64,000 nucleotides of DNA from Chlorophyllum brunneum. Its lineage: Eukaryota; Basidiomycota; Agaricomycetes; Agaricales; Agaricaceae. Positions 20,254 through 32,800 of this stretch are shown here, piece after piece; position 1 is the first letter of the stretch; the number at the start of each line of letters is the position of its first letter. The notes under the pieces are model-generated. The model did not search any database and had not been told where the DNA came from. It saw only the letters and a program-made list of their open reading frames with translations. The stretch lies in the NCBI GenBank assembly GCA_963576785.1, contig OY756139.1, positions 4,278,001 to 4,342,000 on the forward strand, written 5' to 3'. A program made the position numbers and the translations under genes.

Positions 20254-23200
20254 TTATTTTGGATTAACTGGTCCTAGTTTTATATGTCCAGGTTTTAGGG
20301 TCCAAGTATGGTCAAATGGTGCAATCTTGTGGATTTGTCTATAATTGTTGAGAATAGTTAGGACTGTGGGTGCAAATTCTTCTTCTGTTAACCATTTATT
20401 GTCATCATGGCCAAAGTTTCTCCACTTGATGAGGTATTGTATGATATCATCTCTGGAGTGATGGTTAATTATACCTTCGATTTTGTAGTGTTCTTTGTTA
20501 TTGATGATATCAGGGATAGGAGTGATGTCATTAGGTCCATGAATATTGTTTTCTTGGTATGGAGTAAGAAGAGTGGTGTGGAATACTGGATGGATCTTCC
20601 ATTTAAAGGGAAGTTTGAGTTCATATGTCATTGGAGAAATGACTTGTTCGATTTCATATGGTCCTTCTCTTTTTGGTGCCATTTTCTTAGATGGGTATGC
20701 GAGTTTCAGGTTCCAAGACTCCAACCATACCTTCTGACCTAGGATGAAGGGTTTGAAGGTGGAGATAATACATTTTCTCATATGTTCTTGAGCTATTTTA
20801 TGTGCTGAAATTGCTTCATTTCTAGCATGGTCAAGGGTTTGGAGTCTTTCTTCTGATGATTGTATATTTTGGGCTTCGATTATTCCTGGTATGCCTTGTG
20901 GATTGTATCCCATGATTAATTCAAATGGAGTTTGCTTTTGTTCTGAATGAAGTCTCAAATTGTGGGTGAATTCGAGGATAGGAATATGTTTAACCCAGTT
21001 GGTTGGGTTATGCAAAGCACACAGCAATAGATAAGCTGCAATTTCTTGATTAAATCATTTGGTGGTTCCATCGGTTTGAGGATGGAAGGCAGTAGAGAAT
21101 GTTTGTTTAATATTAAGTTCTTTCATTAATGCTTATATTGATTTTGCTGAGAATCTTGGGTCTCTGTCGGATATTATCTTGTCCAGTAGTCCATATTGAG
21201 GAAAGAATTTTGATAGGAATAATGATGCAATGTCTTTGGTGGTTGAATTTTTGGTAGTAGAGATGAAAATAGCCCCTTTCGAAAGTCCATGGTCTACAAT
21301 GGACAGAATAGAATTGTATTTCTTGTTATCATAATCTTTCAATAGTGGTAGATCTGTTATCAGGTCCATTGCAATTTGGGAAAATGGTTTTGTCAATTTA
21401 GGAGGGTCAATTGGTGATAATGCTGGTCTTGTCGGGTGTCTATTAATCTTGTATTGTTGATATTTTGCATATTCTTTTACATAATTTCATACAAAGGTTG
21501 TCATTCCTGGCCAATAGCAATTTTTCTTGACCAATTGATAGGTTTCTTGTTCACCTGGATGTCCTGCGATAGGATTATTATAGTATTTTTCTAGTATTTG
21601 TCTTTTTAGTTGTAAATTATCAGGGATTACAACTTTTTCATCATAAAGGAGAAGGATTCCTTGTTATGCTTGATAAATTGAGTATTGTTTATTAATGCTT
21701 GTAGGGCATTGGTTGATAAGGTGTTGTATTTTGCAGATTGAATGATTGCATTTTGAAGATCTTGGTCAATAATATTAATAAAGACTTTGTCTGAAAGCAT
21801 TGTAATGTCTTTGTTATCATGATCCTTATCTGGGATGTAGTCTGGTCATCTTGATAGTGTATCTGCTGCAGGTATTTTTGATCCAGGAACATGTTTGATT
21901 TTAAAATCAAATCTTGTTAAATATTCGTACCATCTGGCTTGTCGTCTATTAATCTTTTGGGATTTCTTCCAAAAGGTTAAATTTCAATGGTCTGATCAAA
22001 TTAATACTTGGTGTCTTGCTCCTTCCAAGTAATGTTGCCATTCTTCTAATGCTCTGATTATTGAGAGCAACTCTCTGTTGTGAATATTGTAGTTTCTTTC
22101 CAATGGTGAAAATGTTTTGGAAAAGAATAAGACTGGGTGTTGATTTCCATTGGTATTCTTCTGGGTAAGAATAGCACCAGAGGCATATTTTGATGCATTA
22201 CATTCAATTTCGAATGGTTTAGTTTGATCTGGAGTAATGAGGACTGGTTTTTCAGTGAACTTACTTTTTAGTTCATTAAATGATTGGTCGGCTTTGGATG
22301 TCCACTCAAATGTTTTGCTTTTTGATAGCAAACCGTTAAGTGGTCTAGCAATATCAGCATAATGGTGTATGAATTTGTGGTAAAAGTTTGCAAATCCCAT
22401 AAATTTTCTTATTTCTTTTGTAGTTTTTGGTTGTGGCCAGTTGTATATGCCATTGAGCTTGGTTTGATCCATCTCTATTTTTCCTGGTGTAATGATGAAT
22501 CCTAGATATTTGAGTTTTTGAGTCTCAAATTCACATTTTTCTCCTTTGAGAAATAAATTGTTTTGTTCTAGGCATTTGAGTACTTGTTCTGTTCTTTTAT
22601 CCAGTTTTTCAATTGTTGGTACAAAGATAAGGATATTGTCCATATAGACTATGATTAAGCATTGGTTAATCATGTTTCCAAATATGTTGTTCATCATAGA
22701 TTGGAACATGGCAGGAGAGTTGGTTAATCCAAAGAACATAACCATTAGTTCATAAAGGCCAAATTTGGTGGAAAATGCTACTTTCCATTGGTTTCCATTA
22801 TGGATTCAAACATTATTGTATCCTAATCGGATGTCAAGCTTAGTGAAATACTTGGCGCCTTTCAATTTGTCTAGGATGTCAGATATGAGAGGTAATGGAT
22901 AGGTGTTCTTTAAGGTGTAATCGTTTAAGTATTTGTAGTTTTGGTAAGGTTAAAGTTTTCCATCCTTCTTTCTCGGTGTTGGAAAGCCCAAAGGCTTTTT
23001 CTTTATGAGGCTTAAAATCAGGTTTTAAATCTATCTTGTGATTGTAGGATCTTGATGGGGAAAATTGTTCAGATTTCTTGTCGTTGAATATTTTAGCAAA
23101 TTTTTGCCATTTCTTTGGTAGTCAAAATTCTTTCTTGTTATTCTTCAATTTGGCTTTAGTTAAATTGGCAGCAATGGCTGATTTATAGTTAAGTTCAATA

Positions 23201-23823
23201 ATTCTCTCTATTTCTTGAGAATTAGAATATTTGTTGTAGGATTCAGGTGATTCACAGTATCCGGGAGGATCGGATTGCCAATTATCTTGTAACTCTTCCA
23301 TCTTGTCAAGGACAGGAAGATGGTTTAAAGTGATTGATCCTATATCCACAGGTCAATGTAGTGAATGTAGGAGTTCTTGTTCTTGTTGATTGGTTCTCCA
23401 TTGAAATGTTCTTGATTGCCAATTTATATCAGGGTTATATTGTTTAAGGAAGGGTATCTCTAGAATAATATCTTTCGAAGCTAATCAGGTGATTAGAATT
23501 TGAACTTGGCATGTCTTGTTATCGATGATGGTGTTAAGTATAGTCTAATTCTTAACAGCAGCATCAGGATTTGATGATCCATCTGCGTATCGTAGGATGA
23601 TTGGTGTTTTGAGGTTCTTAATGAATAAGCCATGTTTATTGACATATTTTTTGTCAATAAAGTTTTCTTGTACTCCTGAGTCGATTAGAGCAGTTACTTC
23701 AAATGGTTTTGAAGTCTTTTCTGAATGGATTTTTAATGGAAGGAATATAAAATGATTGTTGATAGGTTGGGGAAAATGAATGAGGTTGATTGATGGTGAT
23801 GAAGAGGGAGGTTCCAATCCCAT
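20254..23823 (-). pseudogene. GypB-1 pol: protease, RT, RNase H, integrase, chromodomain
   Basis: Protease TALIDSGVQENFI (about 23675-23715; the usual DSGA reads DSGV). RT/RNase H at 21996-22745: the catalytic motif is VYMDNIL (YMDD to YMDN), and the RNase H FEIECDAS block reads CNAS, so both catalytic Asp are now Asn. The connection LINRRQARW-type motif survives at about 21935. The integrase core with SDRDPRFSAKS is at about 21133-21170 and its C-terminal part at 20254-21027. It ends in a chromodomain (YLIKWRNFGHDDNKWLTEEEF, about 20360-20430) that in related elements steers insertion to modified histones. Numerous stops and frame changes. Confidence 0.9.
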
Positions 23824-23980
23824 TGTCTTGGTCTCCAGATTTAAAAATCTGAAAAAGCATTTTTTACTTCTGATTGATGTTCTTCCAGGATCTGGTTGAC
23901 TATGTTGGCTGCTACTTTTCCCATAGAAATAGCATTTAGTGCTTTTGAAGCTGGTGTTGGTGGTTTGGGAAAAAGGGATC

Positions 23981-24285
23981 TGTTATAACCTTAGTCTAGG
24001 ACTCAGGTTGCAAGTCTTTGGATAAAGACAAGGAAGTAGAGAGAAGAGAAAGAGATGATACAATTGGTAAAGTGTAAGGAATACATCAAGTATTACTACA
24101 CTTTATATACTAGTAGTGAGCTCTAAGAATAAAGGAACAGAGTAAAGGAGTCATAGAGGATGAGTAGAACAAGTCAGTAAGAGTACAGCCATAAGGGATG
24201 AAACAAGGAATGAAATGGATACATAGAAATGATGAATACAACAGGCACATGATAAGAATGTACTGTCTATCTATAGTTCATAACA
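23981..24285 (-). repeat. Solo GypA LTR inside GypB-1 gag
   Basis: 305 bp, TGTTATAACC to GTTCATAACA. The flanks are GGATC and AGATT, a 5-bp duplication with two transitions. The gag frame resumes on both sides. Confidence 0.85.
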
Positions 24286-26284
24286 AGATTGCGGTAGTCC
24301 TTTAGGAGGTGGTTTTCTAAAGGGATTTGGTTTGGGAAATCCTCTTTGAAAATTCTGAGGTGGTCTGTTAAACATTGGGGGTCATCATTGGAAGTTGTTT
24401 GGCTTTGGTTGATTCTGAAATGGTTGTGGTTTTCTTGGTACAGGACAATTTCGAGTGAAATGTCCTTTTCTTCCATATCTAATACATGCTCCACTGGTGA
24501 AGTGTTGTTTCTCCACAAGAGTAAACATTGCATTGAGTTCTGCTCCAGTATATTTCATTTCATATACTTGATCAGCATCTTCTTCATCATCATCTTCTTC
24601 TTCTTGATATTCTTCCTGTGCTTCTTCATCATTGTAGTATTCATAGTATTGATCTTCAGATTGATCTGAATACTGCTGGGATTCTTTGTATCTATTCTGA
24701 TGATAGATATTGTCCACATCCATAGCATAAGGGTCCTGGGCTGGTTGAGGTCAATTTTGATAATTCGACAAGTATTGCTGTTGGTATGGTCAGGGAGTAT
24801 ATCTTTTCTGGTTCCAGTAAGGGTTCATGTGAGATGATCCAAAATCAGCTTTGTTTCTTTGTTGAATGGCTTCATATTGAATAGCCATGTTAAACCATCC
24901 TGTTAATGTGGTAGGAGGGTTGAACTGGGTAGATATTTCCATTGAAATATCATGGCACATAGCACGTCGATAAATGTCGATTAGAACCTCATCCATCTCA
25001 ATTCCTGAGATGTGGGCTTTGATCTGGAATTCTGCATTGAATTCCAGAATGGAATGGTCTGATTAGGTAATTGGACTAAAGATTTTAGTTCTTGGTATGC
25101 AGCAGCTGGTTCATTTGGTGGTGCATAAGCACAGCAAAGTTCTGTCTTGAATTTGTCATAGATAGGTAATACAACTCCAATAGTTGGATTGGCTGGTGGT
25201 GTTAGTTGTATTCTAGTTACTTGTGTGGTGTTTGTTTGGGATAAGATGTATTGATTGGCCCAAATATGCAATTTAGGTCCAGTCATGAGGGTGAGCATAT
25301 ACCACATTTTGTCAGTATTATCATTGAAGAGGGTTCTGTTTGCATTAAAATAAATTTTGCAAGATGATAGCCACTTCTTGAATTCTGAACATTCTCCACT
25401 GAAGCGTGGGGATTTGGGGAATTTAATATGTTGTTGTTGTTGTGCTATTGGTACAAAAGTGGTTCCTGGGGGTGGTGATGGTGAGGGTGATGGGCTCAGT
25501 GATGGATTAGGCATAGGAGTTCTTGGGAGTGTAACAGTTTGGTATTGAGGACTTAAGTAGATCAGGGAGGAACTTGTGATGTTTGGAGGTGATCCTTGAT
25601 TTCCTGGAGTATTACTCAAGCTTCTTCTAGGTGTTCCTTGGCTTGTTCCTGTTTCAGTTGATCCTGAAGATCCTTTTGGTCAAGAAGTTGTTGATTGTGA
25701 AGGATTTCTTGTATCTGTAAATGGATTTCCTCTTCCTATTGAGGGGTTTGTTGAACTGCTAGGCCTTGGTGTGGAAAATTTTGTTGTAGCTTTGGGAGAT
25801 CATAGGTCCAAAGTTCTGGGAGTGATCTGATATAAGTCAGATATTGTAGATGTACTGAGTGAAGATTGAAGGTTGATTCCTTTGTTTTTCCTTTCTTGTG
25901 AATATTGGGAGTCGGTTTCAGTTGCTGGTTGGTATGGAACAGTCAGTTGACTTTCAATAAGTAAGTGAGTCTGGCTTTCACTGCTTGAGGGGAGTTTTGG
26001 AGTAGATAGTGATCCTGGAGATCTTCTATCTGTTGTACTGTCAGGTTTTTTGCGAATCAAGTATTGAGGTTTCCAAATGACTTGAGGTATTGATAGTGGA
26101 TAATTGATTGAGTTTCTGGGTTTAGAGGAAGAGATTCTTCTGGAAGAAGATGTTCCTCGTTGGAATTCTGGAGGGAATGGATTGTGTTGAGGAGCTGGGA
26201 TAGCTTTGTGAGATCCTTTGTCAGATGATTCTCTATTGTTGGCTCTGAAAGTTGGGGCAATTTTGAAAGTGATGAGCTTATCAA
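24286..26284 (-). pseudogene. GypB-1 gag
   Basis: The N-terminal region (26284 to ~25560) is Ser/Thr/Pro-rich. The capsid-like core at 24981-25480 contains FSGECSEFKKWLSSC, NDNTDKMWYML and YDKFKTELCCAYAPPNEP. A very acidic stretch (EDDDEEDADQ, ~24590) is followed by one knuckle reading CIRYGRKGHFTRNC, where the second Cys is Tyr (TGT to TAT). Several stops. The end of gag continues left of the solo LTR toward 23824. Confidence 0.8.
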
Positions 26285-26426
26285 GGCTAAGTGGAACTGA
26301 GGAATGTGCTTATTGAGTTAAGTGGAACTATGAAAGGTTTTTGTGATGCAAAGAGATGTCTATACAGACTTGGTCTTGATGATACACAGGGTGAGAGTTC
26401 AGATAGCTAGTCCAAAGTCTCGAGGG

Positions 26427-26520
26427 TGAAAGAGAGCCTAGTAGCTAGGTTGTCTTTTGAGGATGAGTAAGGATGAAAGAGAGCCTAGTAGCTAGGTTGT
26501 CTTTTGAGGAGGATAGAAAC
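26427..26520. repeat. 47-bp tandem duplication in GypB-1 leader
   Basis: The segment TGAAAGAGAGCCTAGTAGC (start) recurs at 26427 and 26474, both followed by TAGGTTGTCTTTTGAGGA. Bases 26285-26572 otherwise look like untranslated leader without a gene. Confidence 0.8.
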
Positions 26521-26572
26521 AACTGTTTGGTGTCTGATACAGAGGATAACAGTCAAGTCTGGGAGTAGGTTG

Positions 26573-26583
26573 AGTTTGGAATT
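26573..26583 (-). promoter_or_regulatory. GypB-1 self-priming primer-binding site
   Basis: AATTCCAAACT on the minus strand, one base inside the 5' LTR, is the exact complement of AGTTTGGAATT in that LTR (26637-26647). The LTR site begins 34 nt downstream of the TATAAAA at 26675-26681. Confidence 0.75.
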
Positions 26584-26584
26584 A

Positions 26585-26839
26585 TGTTAACTGGTGAATA
26601 GGGTTGCTCAAATGAAGCAAATGAGTGAAACTATAGAATTCCAAACTAGAGATACTGTTACATTTGTTGTAGTGTTTTATAGGGTTTTACTGGAAGCAAC
26701 AGAAAAGGGAATATCAATGGGTTAGAGTTCTGAGGTCATAGACAAGTCATTGTAAGATCATAAATGAGTCAGGAGTGGAGAGGAGTGGAGAGAAGTGGAG
26801 AAAAGAAATTGGAGTAGGGTACAGGGTATGTTGGTAACA
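26585..26839 (-). repeat. GypB-1 5' LTR (255 bp)
   Basis: TGTTAACTGG to TTGGTAACA on the plus strand. The promoter is on the minus strand (TATAAAA at 26675-26681). Partner of 4786-5050. Confidence 0.9.
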
Positions 26840-27273
26840 GGAGGAGCTCTGATCAATGACAATAAAGCTCAGCAAGATGTCCTACATGTTCTGGAAGATG
26901 GATTCCGCAATATTTGTTTGTGAAAATTCCTGGATGATAACTGGCCATCCAAAGCCCACCTTCAACTGATCACTACAGCTGCATCTGGGCTTTTGCTTTT
27001 GCCTCTACAATCATTTGATTCATTGGTGATGCTAGTACCAGTGATCCATGCAGTCAGTTGCAAATCTGTATCTGATTCATAGGAGGTTTTGGTCTACCGG
27101 GAGTCATGAATCCATTACATGCCCTTGATTTTCTCTATTGAGAAATACTTTCAAGTATCCCACCTGGAATCCTTTCAACCACCATGTGGATTTTGGGGGT
27201 GTCCACCCTATTTGACCATAAGCCACTGCCAGTCCAAGCTCAGGCCACTTTTCTTGGCTTAGATCAGTCCACT
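26840..27273. other. Pre-insertion flank, no gene recognised
   Basis: Sequence between GypB-1 and the presumed Copia-2 LTR. No long frame, no repeat match inside the window. Confidence 0.5.
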
Positions 27274-27703
27274 TGTTGTCATTTGCACTTTCTAAGCTGC
27301 ATTACATGTGACTAGCTCTTCAGTATATTATTCATCTAATATTTGTGAGGCTGCACCTTCTGACTCACATTATGCACCTCTTACTCATGTATTTCATGAG
27401 CTGACTGATTGCTGTCACTCCAATTATGCTACTGATGATATCGCAGTGTTTCAAGGGACTCTGTAGTCATTACTGACTCATTATGCATAGTTATTACTCA
27501 TAGGTCTTAGAGTTTGCTACCCAGACACTTAGTATATAAAGCAGCATGTATTCCCTTATGTTTCCTTAGACAATCTACTCAATTATTCTATCTTGCTCTA
27601 CTTGACTCACAGTAACTCTACTAGTAACTTCACTGTCTACTAACCAAAATATCAGTAAGTCAGATTATCCATCTGTCACTGCATGTTACTGTGCTGGAAA
27701 ATA
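27274..27703 (+). repeat. Copia-2 5' LTR (left border uncertain)
   Basis: The right border is set by the copia-type primer site at 27704. A TATATAAAG box is at 27533-27541. The left border is a guess at TGTTGTCATT; an alternative is TGTGAGGC at 27344. The terminal CA is not visible (AAAATA). Confidence 0.4.
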
Positions 27704-27966
27704 GGTTATGGGCCCCAGATCGCCTACTCCCCATATGCTATGGTTAGCTGCAAGTGGGTTGTAGATAGGCTAATCTGACTGGTCCTGTAAAGTATGGTCT
27801 TTCTAGCCCATCCCTCTAACATGACTCAATCATTTCATGCTCTATTAAAGGCTTCCTCATATGGGTTCATAGCTTGAACAGTGCAGTGGTGCAGATTTGA
27901 TTGCCCATGAATCTGATCACTAACTCTATCCATTTATAGAACAATGTCTTCCACTATGAATATCCT
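27704..27966 (+). mobile_element. Copia-2 primer site, leader and first gag codons
   Basis: GGTTATGGGCCC (27704-27715) resembles the half-tRNA-iMet priming site of Drosophila copia, complementary to the anticodon region. The leader ends at ATG 27944, whose MSSTMNIL start is cut by L2 at about 27967. The rest of gag resumes, inverted, at 42259. Confidence 0.6.
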
Positions 27967-27969
27967 TAA

Positions 27970-29835
27970 AACTGGGCTGAGCAAGTAGAAGAAGAGCTTA
28001 CGCCCAAAAAAAGAGTCGAAATCGAAGAAGTCGAAGAAGACAGAGATGAGAATGGGGACCAAGGAGAAGGTCCTGAAGAATTTTATGAGGACGCTGTGAA
28101 AGAGGTCGGTAAGATCTCTGAATGGGTAAAAGCCTGCAGCTCCTACAACATGAGTGGCGATGAAGGCCTGGCATTCGGGCAAGCCTTCACGGAGTTAACG
28201 ACGACCTTGATGAAAGCGGGATGGCTCAAGGTTAAGGTTGATGAAGACAAGAATGACCTCCACAGTTGGATGGGGGTAAATTTTGGTAAGATTATCATCC
28301 GCGCTGAGGAAACCCCCCAGCCAGATGTTTCTCCCCTTCGACATGTGGCCCCCAAAGCCCCCACGCGTAAACCTGACGACGTCCGCATGGAGGTTGTCGA
28401 ACACATTGTCATGCTGGGTATCTCCGCTGGCAATGATGTCATCCATTCGGGTATCTCCGATGGTGACGTTCAGATGATCTCCGAAGTGGAGTTCAAGACT
28501 GTCTCTCACGGCAAGAAGAAGCGGACCAGGAAACCGAGAACACCGGCTCCAGGTACCAAGAAGGCCGTGCCTGCCAAGGCCGCCCCCCCGAAGGCGCCTA
28601 CCGAGACCGCCAAAACTCCGGTCCCAAAAACTCTGGCTCCTGTGCCCAATGACAAGGGAACCAAGACCACACCCCAGGAGGGAGCTAAATCCTCCTATGC
28701 TGCTATGGCAGCCAAAAAGGGTAAGGAGGCTGCCACCCCCTCCACCAACACCCGGGACCCTCTCAAGCTCTTAGAGTTTGCGAGCAAGTTCCCGGAACTA
28801 TCCAACAAGAAGATAGTGGCCATGTACGATGCCGCTTACTCGCCCTCTGCCTCCCCTGCAAACAAGAAACTGGCCAAGAAGGCTGGTACTATTCGCTCCA
28901 CCTTGAATGGTCCCTCGCATAAGCAAGTGATCATCCCCCTTCTCACCGGCCCCACCGTCACCAATTTCGGGGCCATCATCGACTCTCTCAATGCATGCCT
29001 TATCGCGGAGAAGTCCAAGGCGAGGGTTATCGCTGCCTCGCAGGGTAAGCTGGGCCTTATGGTCCACACCTTGGAGGTTTTGACCCCCACGGAGCTAGAC
29101 GTAGTCAAAGCATGGCTCAAAGAGAAGTTCGGAGGGATCACCACGGGTGAAGCTACCCTCCCCAAGTCCAAGTCATTCGTGAAAGTCATGGACGTTTGTT
29201 ACATCACCCCCCGAGGACAAATCCTCACTGAGGCTGATGTGGTCTCCAGCGTCCAGAGCTCGATCCACTCCAACGCCATCCAATTCACGTCACAACCACA
29301 TGTGCAGCGCAACTCAAAACACTCGGACACCTGTACGGTGTGGTTCGAAATCTGGGACTCGAAGGCAGGGACCAATGCTGCGAAAATCGAGGACAAGTTC
29401 CTCAACATCTATGGAGGGCTTTACCACATCAGGAAGGCCTCAGCCAATCCGGGAGTCCCGTTCTGCTCCAAATGTTGCAGATGGGGCCACCCCCTCATCC
29501 AATGCTGAGCAAGGCTTTTCACATGTGCACACTGCAAAGGGCCACATGCCACCACCAACCACCGATCATTTGCCCACTGTTGCAAAGGCAACGATAAGGC
29601 CACTCCGCCCATCGCGGCTACCCCCTCCGGAGAACCATGCCCCCACAAGGCGACATGCTCCAACTGTGGCAAGGACCACCTCGCAACTGACCGTAAATGT
29701 CAGTTTTGGAAGAAGCGATTCGACCATGACTGGCATGCAAACAAGGTGCTCGAGCTACGAGCAAACAAAGGAGTTCCATCACCCGCCTCCTCACCATCCC
29801 GGGCTAGTCGAAGCCAGACTACCCCCCCTCAATGA
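27970..29835 (+). pseudogene. L2 ORF1: Gag-like protein with zinc knuckles
   Basis: Open from 27970 to a single TGA at 29506-29508, and again to the TGA at 29833-29835. Segments: acidic start (QVEEELTPKKRVEIEEVEED), the conserved ISEWVKACSSYNMSGDEGLAFG block, a Lys/Pro/Ala-rich basic middle (~28500-28730), an ITTGEATLPKSKSFVKV block, then knuckles CSKCCRWGHPLIQC, CAHCKGPHATTNHRSFAHC and CSNCGKDHLATDRKC. It is the cleanest ORF1 in the window. The stop falls at a His in L1. It lacks the N-terminal region preserved in L1, because the insertion is truncated there. Expected to package LINE RNA. Confidence 0.85.
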
Positions 29836-32800
29836 ATAACGTCCCTGACGAGCAAGACAGGCCTCCTCGTTCACTCCTGAATGAGTTGAAGGTCTGCTCT
29901 CACAATGTAGGAAGATCATATGGAGTGATGGAGACAGTCCTCACGCGTAGAGATGACGTCGACCTCCTCCTCATACAAGAACCCCCTTGGAGATTCCTCC
30001 GAGATATCCCCTCCTCTGTCTCCAACGACGGTACACCCCTGGTAGGAGGCCCAGTTCACCCAGACTGGATGCTCCTTTCTTATCCAATCATCGCTGAAGA
30101 AGTCCTGCAAGTAGGACACCAATGATACCCTCAATGTACGGTCAACATGGAACACCGTACCACACCGCAAGTTCTTGCCTTCGCTCATAAAAGGCTGAAA
30201 CGACTCTGACCATCCATCTGAAGAGATGTAATTGACCATCGAGACCTCCTGTGTATATCTCTATATGCAGGAGGAGAGGAACTACTGCTGCTGAACGTGT
30301 ATAATGATAGCCGCAACACCGCGCTCCACTTCCTCGAGGAGTGACTCTTCGACCTCCCGCCCTTTCTTCTCGTGGGAGGAGACATCAATATCAGATCGGA
30401 GTTCTGGAACCCTTCAACGGATCAACATCCGGCGAGTGCAGACTGACTCCTTATGGTCACTGAAGCCCTCAATCTTGTGAGGTCAACTCCGTTCGAGGCC
30501 AAGCCGACCCGTTATGCCTCGGACCCCAATTTACCAGACACGGTCATTGACCTACTCTTTGTTTCGGGATTGCTACCACACATTCCCTCCCATGCTATCC
30601 AGGACGGTGATTGGTACAACTCAGACCACGCCCCCCTGCTAATCAGGCTACCTATTCCGCAGATGGACATTGTCGTCGAAAGACTGACTATCCCCAAGAA
30701 TTCGGAAGAGGAGACCAAGTTCCTGACCGATATTGTTGAAGGAATAAAGAACCAAAACTGGCCGATGAATGACGTGGATGAGCTGGAGAGAGCTGTTGCC
30801 GAATTGGGAGTTTTGTTTGATAGATCCTGGACCCGCAATGTGAAGAAGACCAAGATCACCACTAGATCCAAGACCTGGTGGAACGAGGAGTGCTCGACTG
30901 CACTCGCTACGCACCATGCGGACCACAAGAACAAGCGCAAATGGAACGCTTTTCGCAAGACTACGAGGAAGACAAAAAGAGCATACTTCAACAAGAAGAT
31001 ACAAGAAATCTCTGTCGACCGAAAACGCCCGTGGGATCTCACACCATGGATCAAAGATTGCGCACTCCCGGCCACGGAAGCCATGCGTCACAACGGCCGG
31101 CCTTGTCTCACACTAGACAATCTGTGGACGGCTCTCAACCAACACTACAATTCTGCCCAGGATAGACCAACGAACACGGCAGTTCTGGATGAGCTCCCTC
31201 CTCCGAACGGAATGGAGAATAGGACTTGGGTAGACTTCTCTCTCCTTGAGATGATGGAGTTGCTCAAGGATACCTCGAATTCTTCCTCCCCCAGTCCCAA
31301 CCATATTTCCTGGTCCCATCTCAAGCAGATCGTCGCTGATGAAACGTGTGCAGATCTACTCCTCAAAATCGGTAGTAAGTGTCTGAATATTGGACACTGG
31401 CCTACCCACTTCAAAAAGTCTACGTCGGTGATCATACCAAAACCCAACAAACCCGACTATTCCACTCCAAAGGCATTCCGACCGATCGTCCTCCTCAACA
31501 CATTTGGCAAGCTAATAGAGAAAATGCTCGCTAAACGACTCCAATTTGAGGCCGTTAAATTCAAGGTCCTCCACCTGCACCAATTGGGAGTGATCCGCCA
31601 AAGGTCTACTGAAGACGCGGGTCTCTTCCTGACACACATCATCCGGGGAGCTTGGACGAAGAAGAAGAAAATGTCGGTGCTTGCATTCGATGTAGCCCAA
31701 TTCTTCCCCTCCCTCAACCACGATCTCCTTGTCGAAATTCTACGACGGCAAGGATTTCCCCCTCAGGTCGCCGCGTTCTTCAATAACTACCTCAAAGAAC
31801 ACCGCACCACCTACCGGTGGAACAATGAGACTTCCCCGGAATTCGATGCAGTGGTAGGAGTAGGCCAGGGTTCGGCCCTTAGCCCTATTCTCTCTGCTCT
31901 ATTCCTTGCCCCCCTCTTACATGTCTTCGACATTTGTATGGAGGAACACCATGACAAGTGGGACTTTGATGTCCTCTCGTTTGTCGACGATGGCACTCTA
32001 GTGGCTCAATCCCTGTCCCTTGAGAAGAACGTCGAAATCCTTCAACATATGTACCGTGAAATGGAGCGGCTCATGAACGAATTCGGACTGGAAATTGAAC
32101 ACAGCAAGTTGGAGGTCTTTCACTTCATGCGTGTGAGACAAGACTCGAATCCCTCCATCGATTTGGGATCCCCGCCGTTCACCGGTCGCAACCTACTCAA
32201 ACCGAAGACCCACTGGCAGTACCTCGGCTTTTACTTTGACCAGACGTTAACCTTCAAGGAACACGTTCGATTCTACTCCGCCAAGGCGATATCCACAATC
32301 AAGGCAATGAAAATGCTGGGAAACTCCGTTAGAGGACTGTCTCCCACCAACAAGAGGTTACTCTACCGTTCATGTGTCGTGCCAGTTGCGACATATGGAT
32401 TCTGACTATGGTTTCACGATCGATCCCGCACCAAGGGGACTTGTGAAATCCTCAACAAAATGCAACGAAGGGCAGCACTCTGGATCACCGGGGCCTTCCG
32501 GACTTCTCCCACTGGCGGTGTTGAGTCCCTCGCAGGGCTCATGCCCATCAAACTTCATCTCTGAAAGTTGGCCGAATGACAATCATCGAGGCTTTATACA
32601 TTGGACAATGAACACGCATTGGCAAGACTGACGAAGGAATTCCACTCTTCCCCCCACCGACTTCACATCAAGAACTTCACAGAGGTTCAGAAGAAGAAGA
32701 CATTAGGAGCTGTGATGGACTTTTCGTGCCCCAACCCCGAGACTCGGTATATAGAACATTTCAATTCCGTTTCTAAATCTCTCTGGCCCAGACGTAGGTT

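Larger units (their letters stand above)
4786..26839 (-). mobile_element. GypB-1: gypsy chromovirus split by nested insertions
   Basis: On the minus strand: 5' LTR (26585-26839), self-priming site, gag (about 24286-26284), pol (20254-23823), ORF3 in three pieces (19867-20214, 19152-19493, 5090-5866), 3' LTR (4786-5050). The flanks are GAAGG (4781-4785) and GGAGG (26840-26844), a 5-bp duplication differing by one transition, which ties the two distant LTRs to one insertion. The insertions are L1 (itself holding GypA-1) and a solo GypA LTR. Without them I estimate about 8 kb. The RT and RNase H active sites are mutated. Confidence 0.85.
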
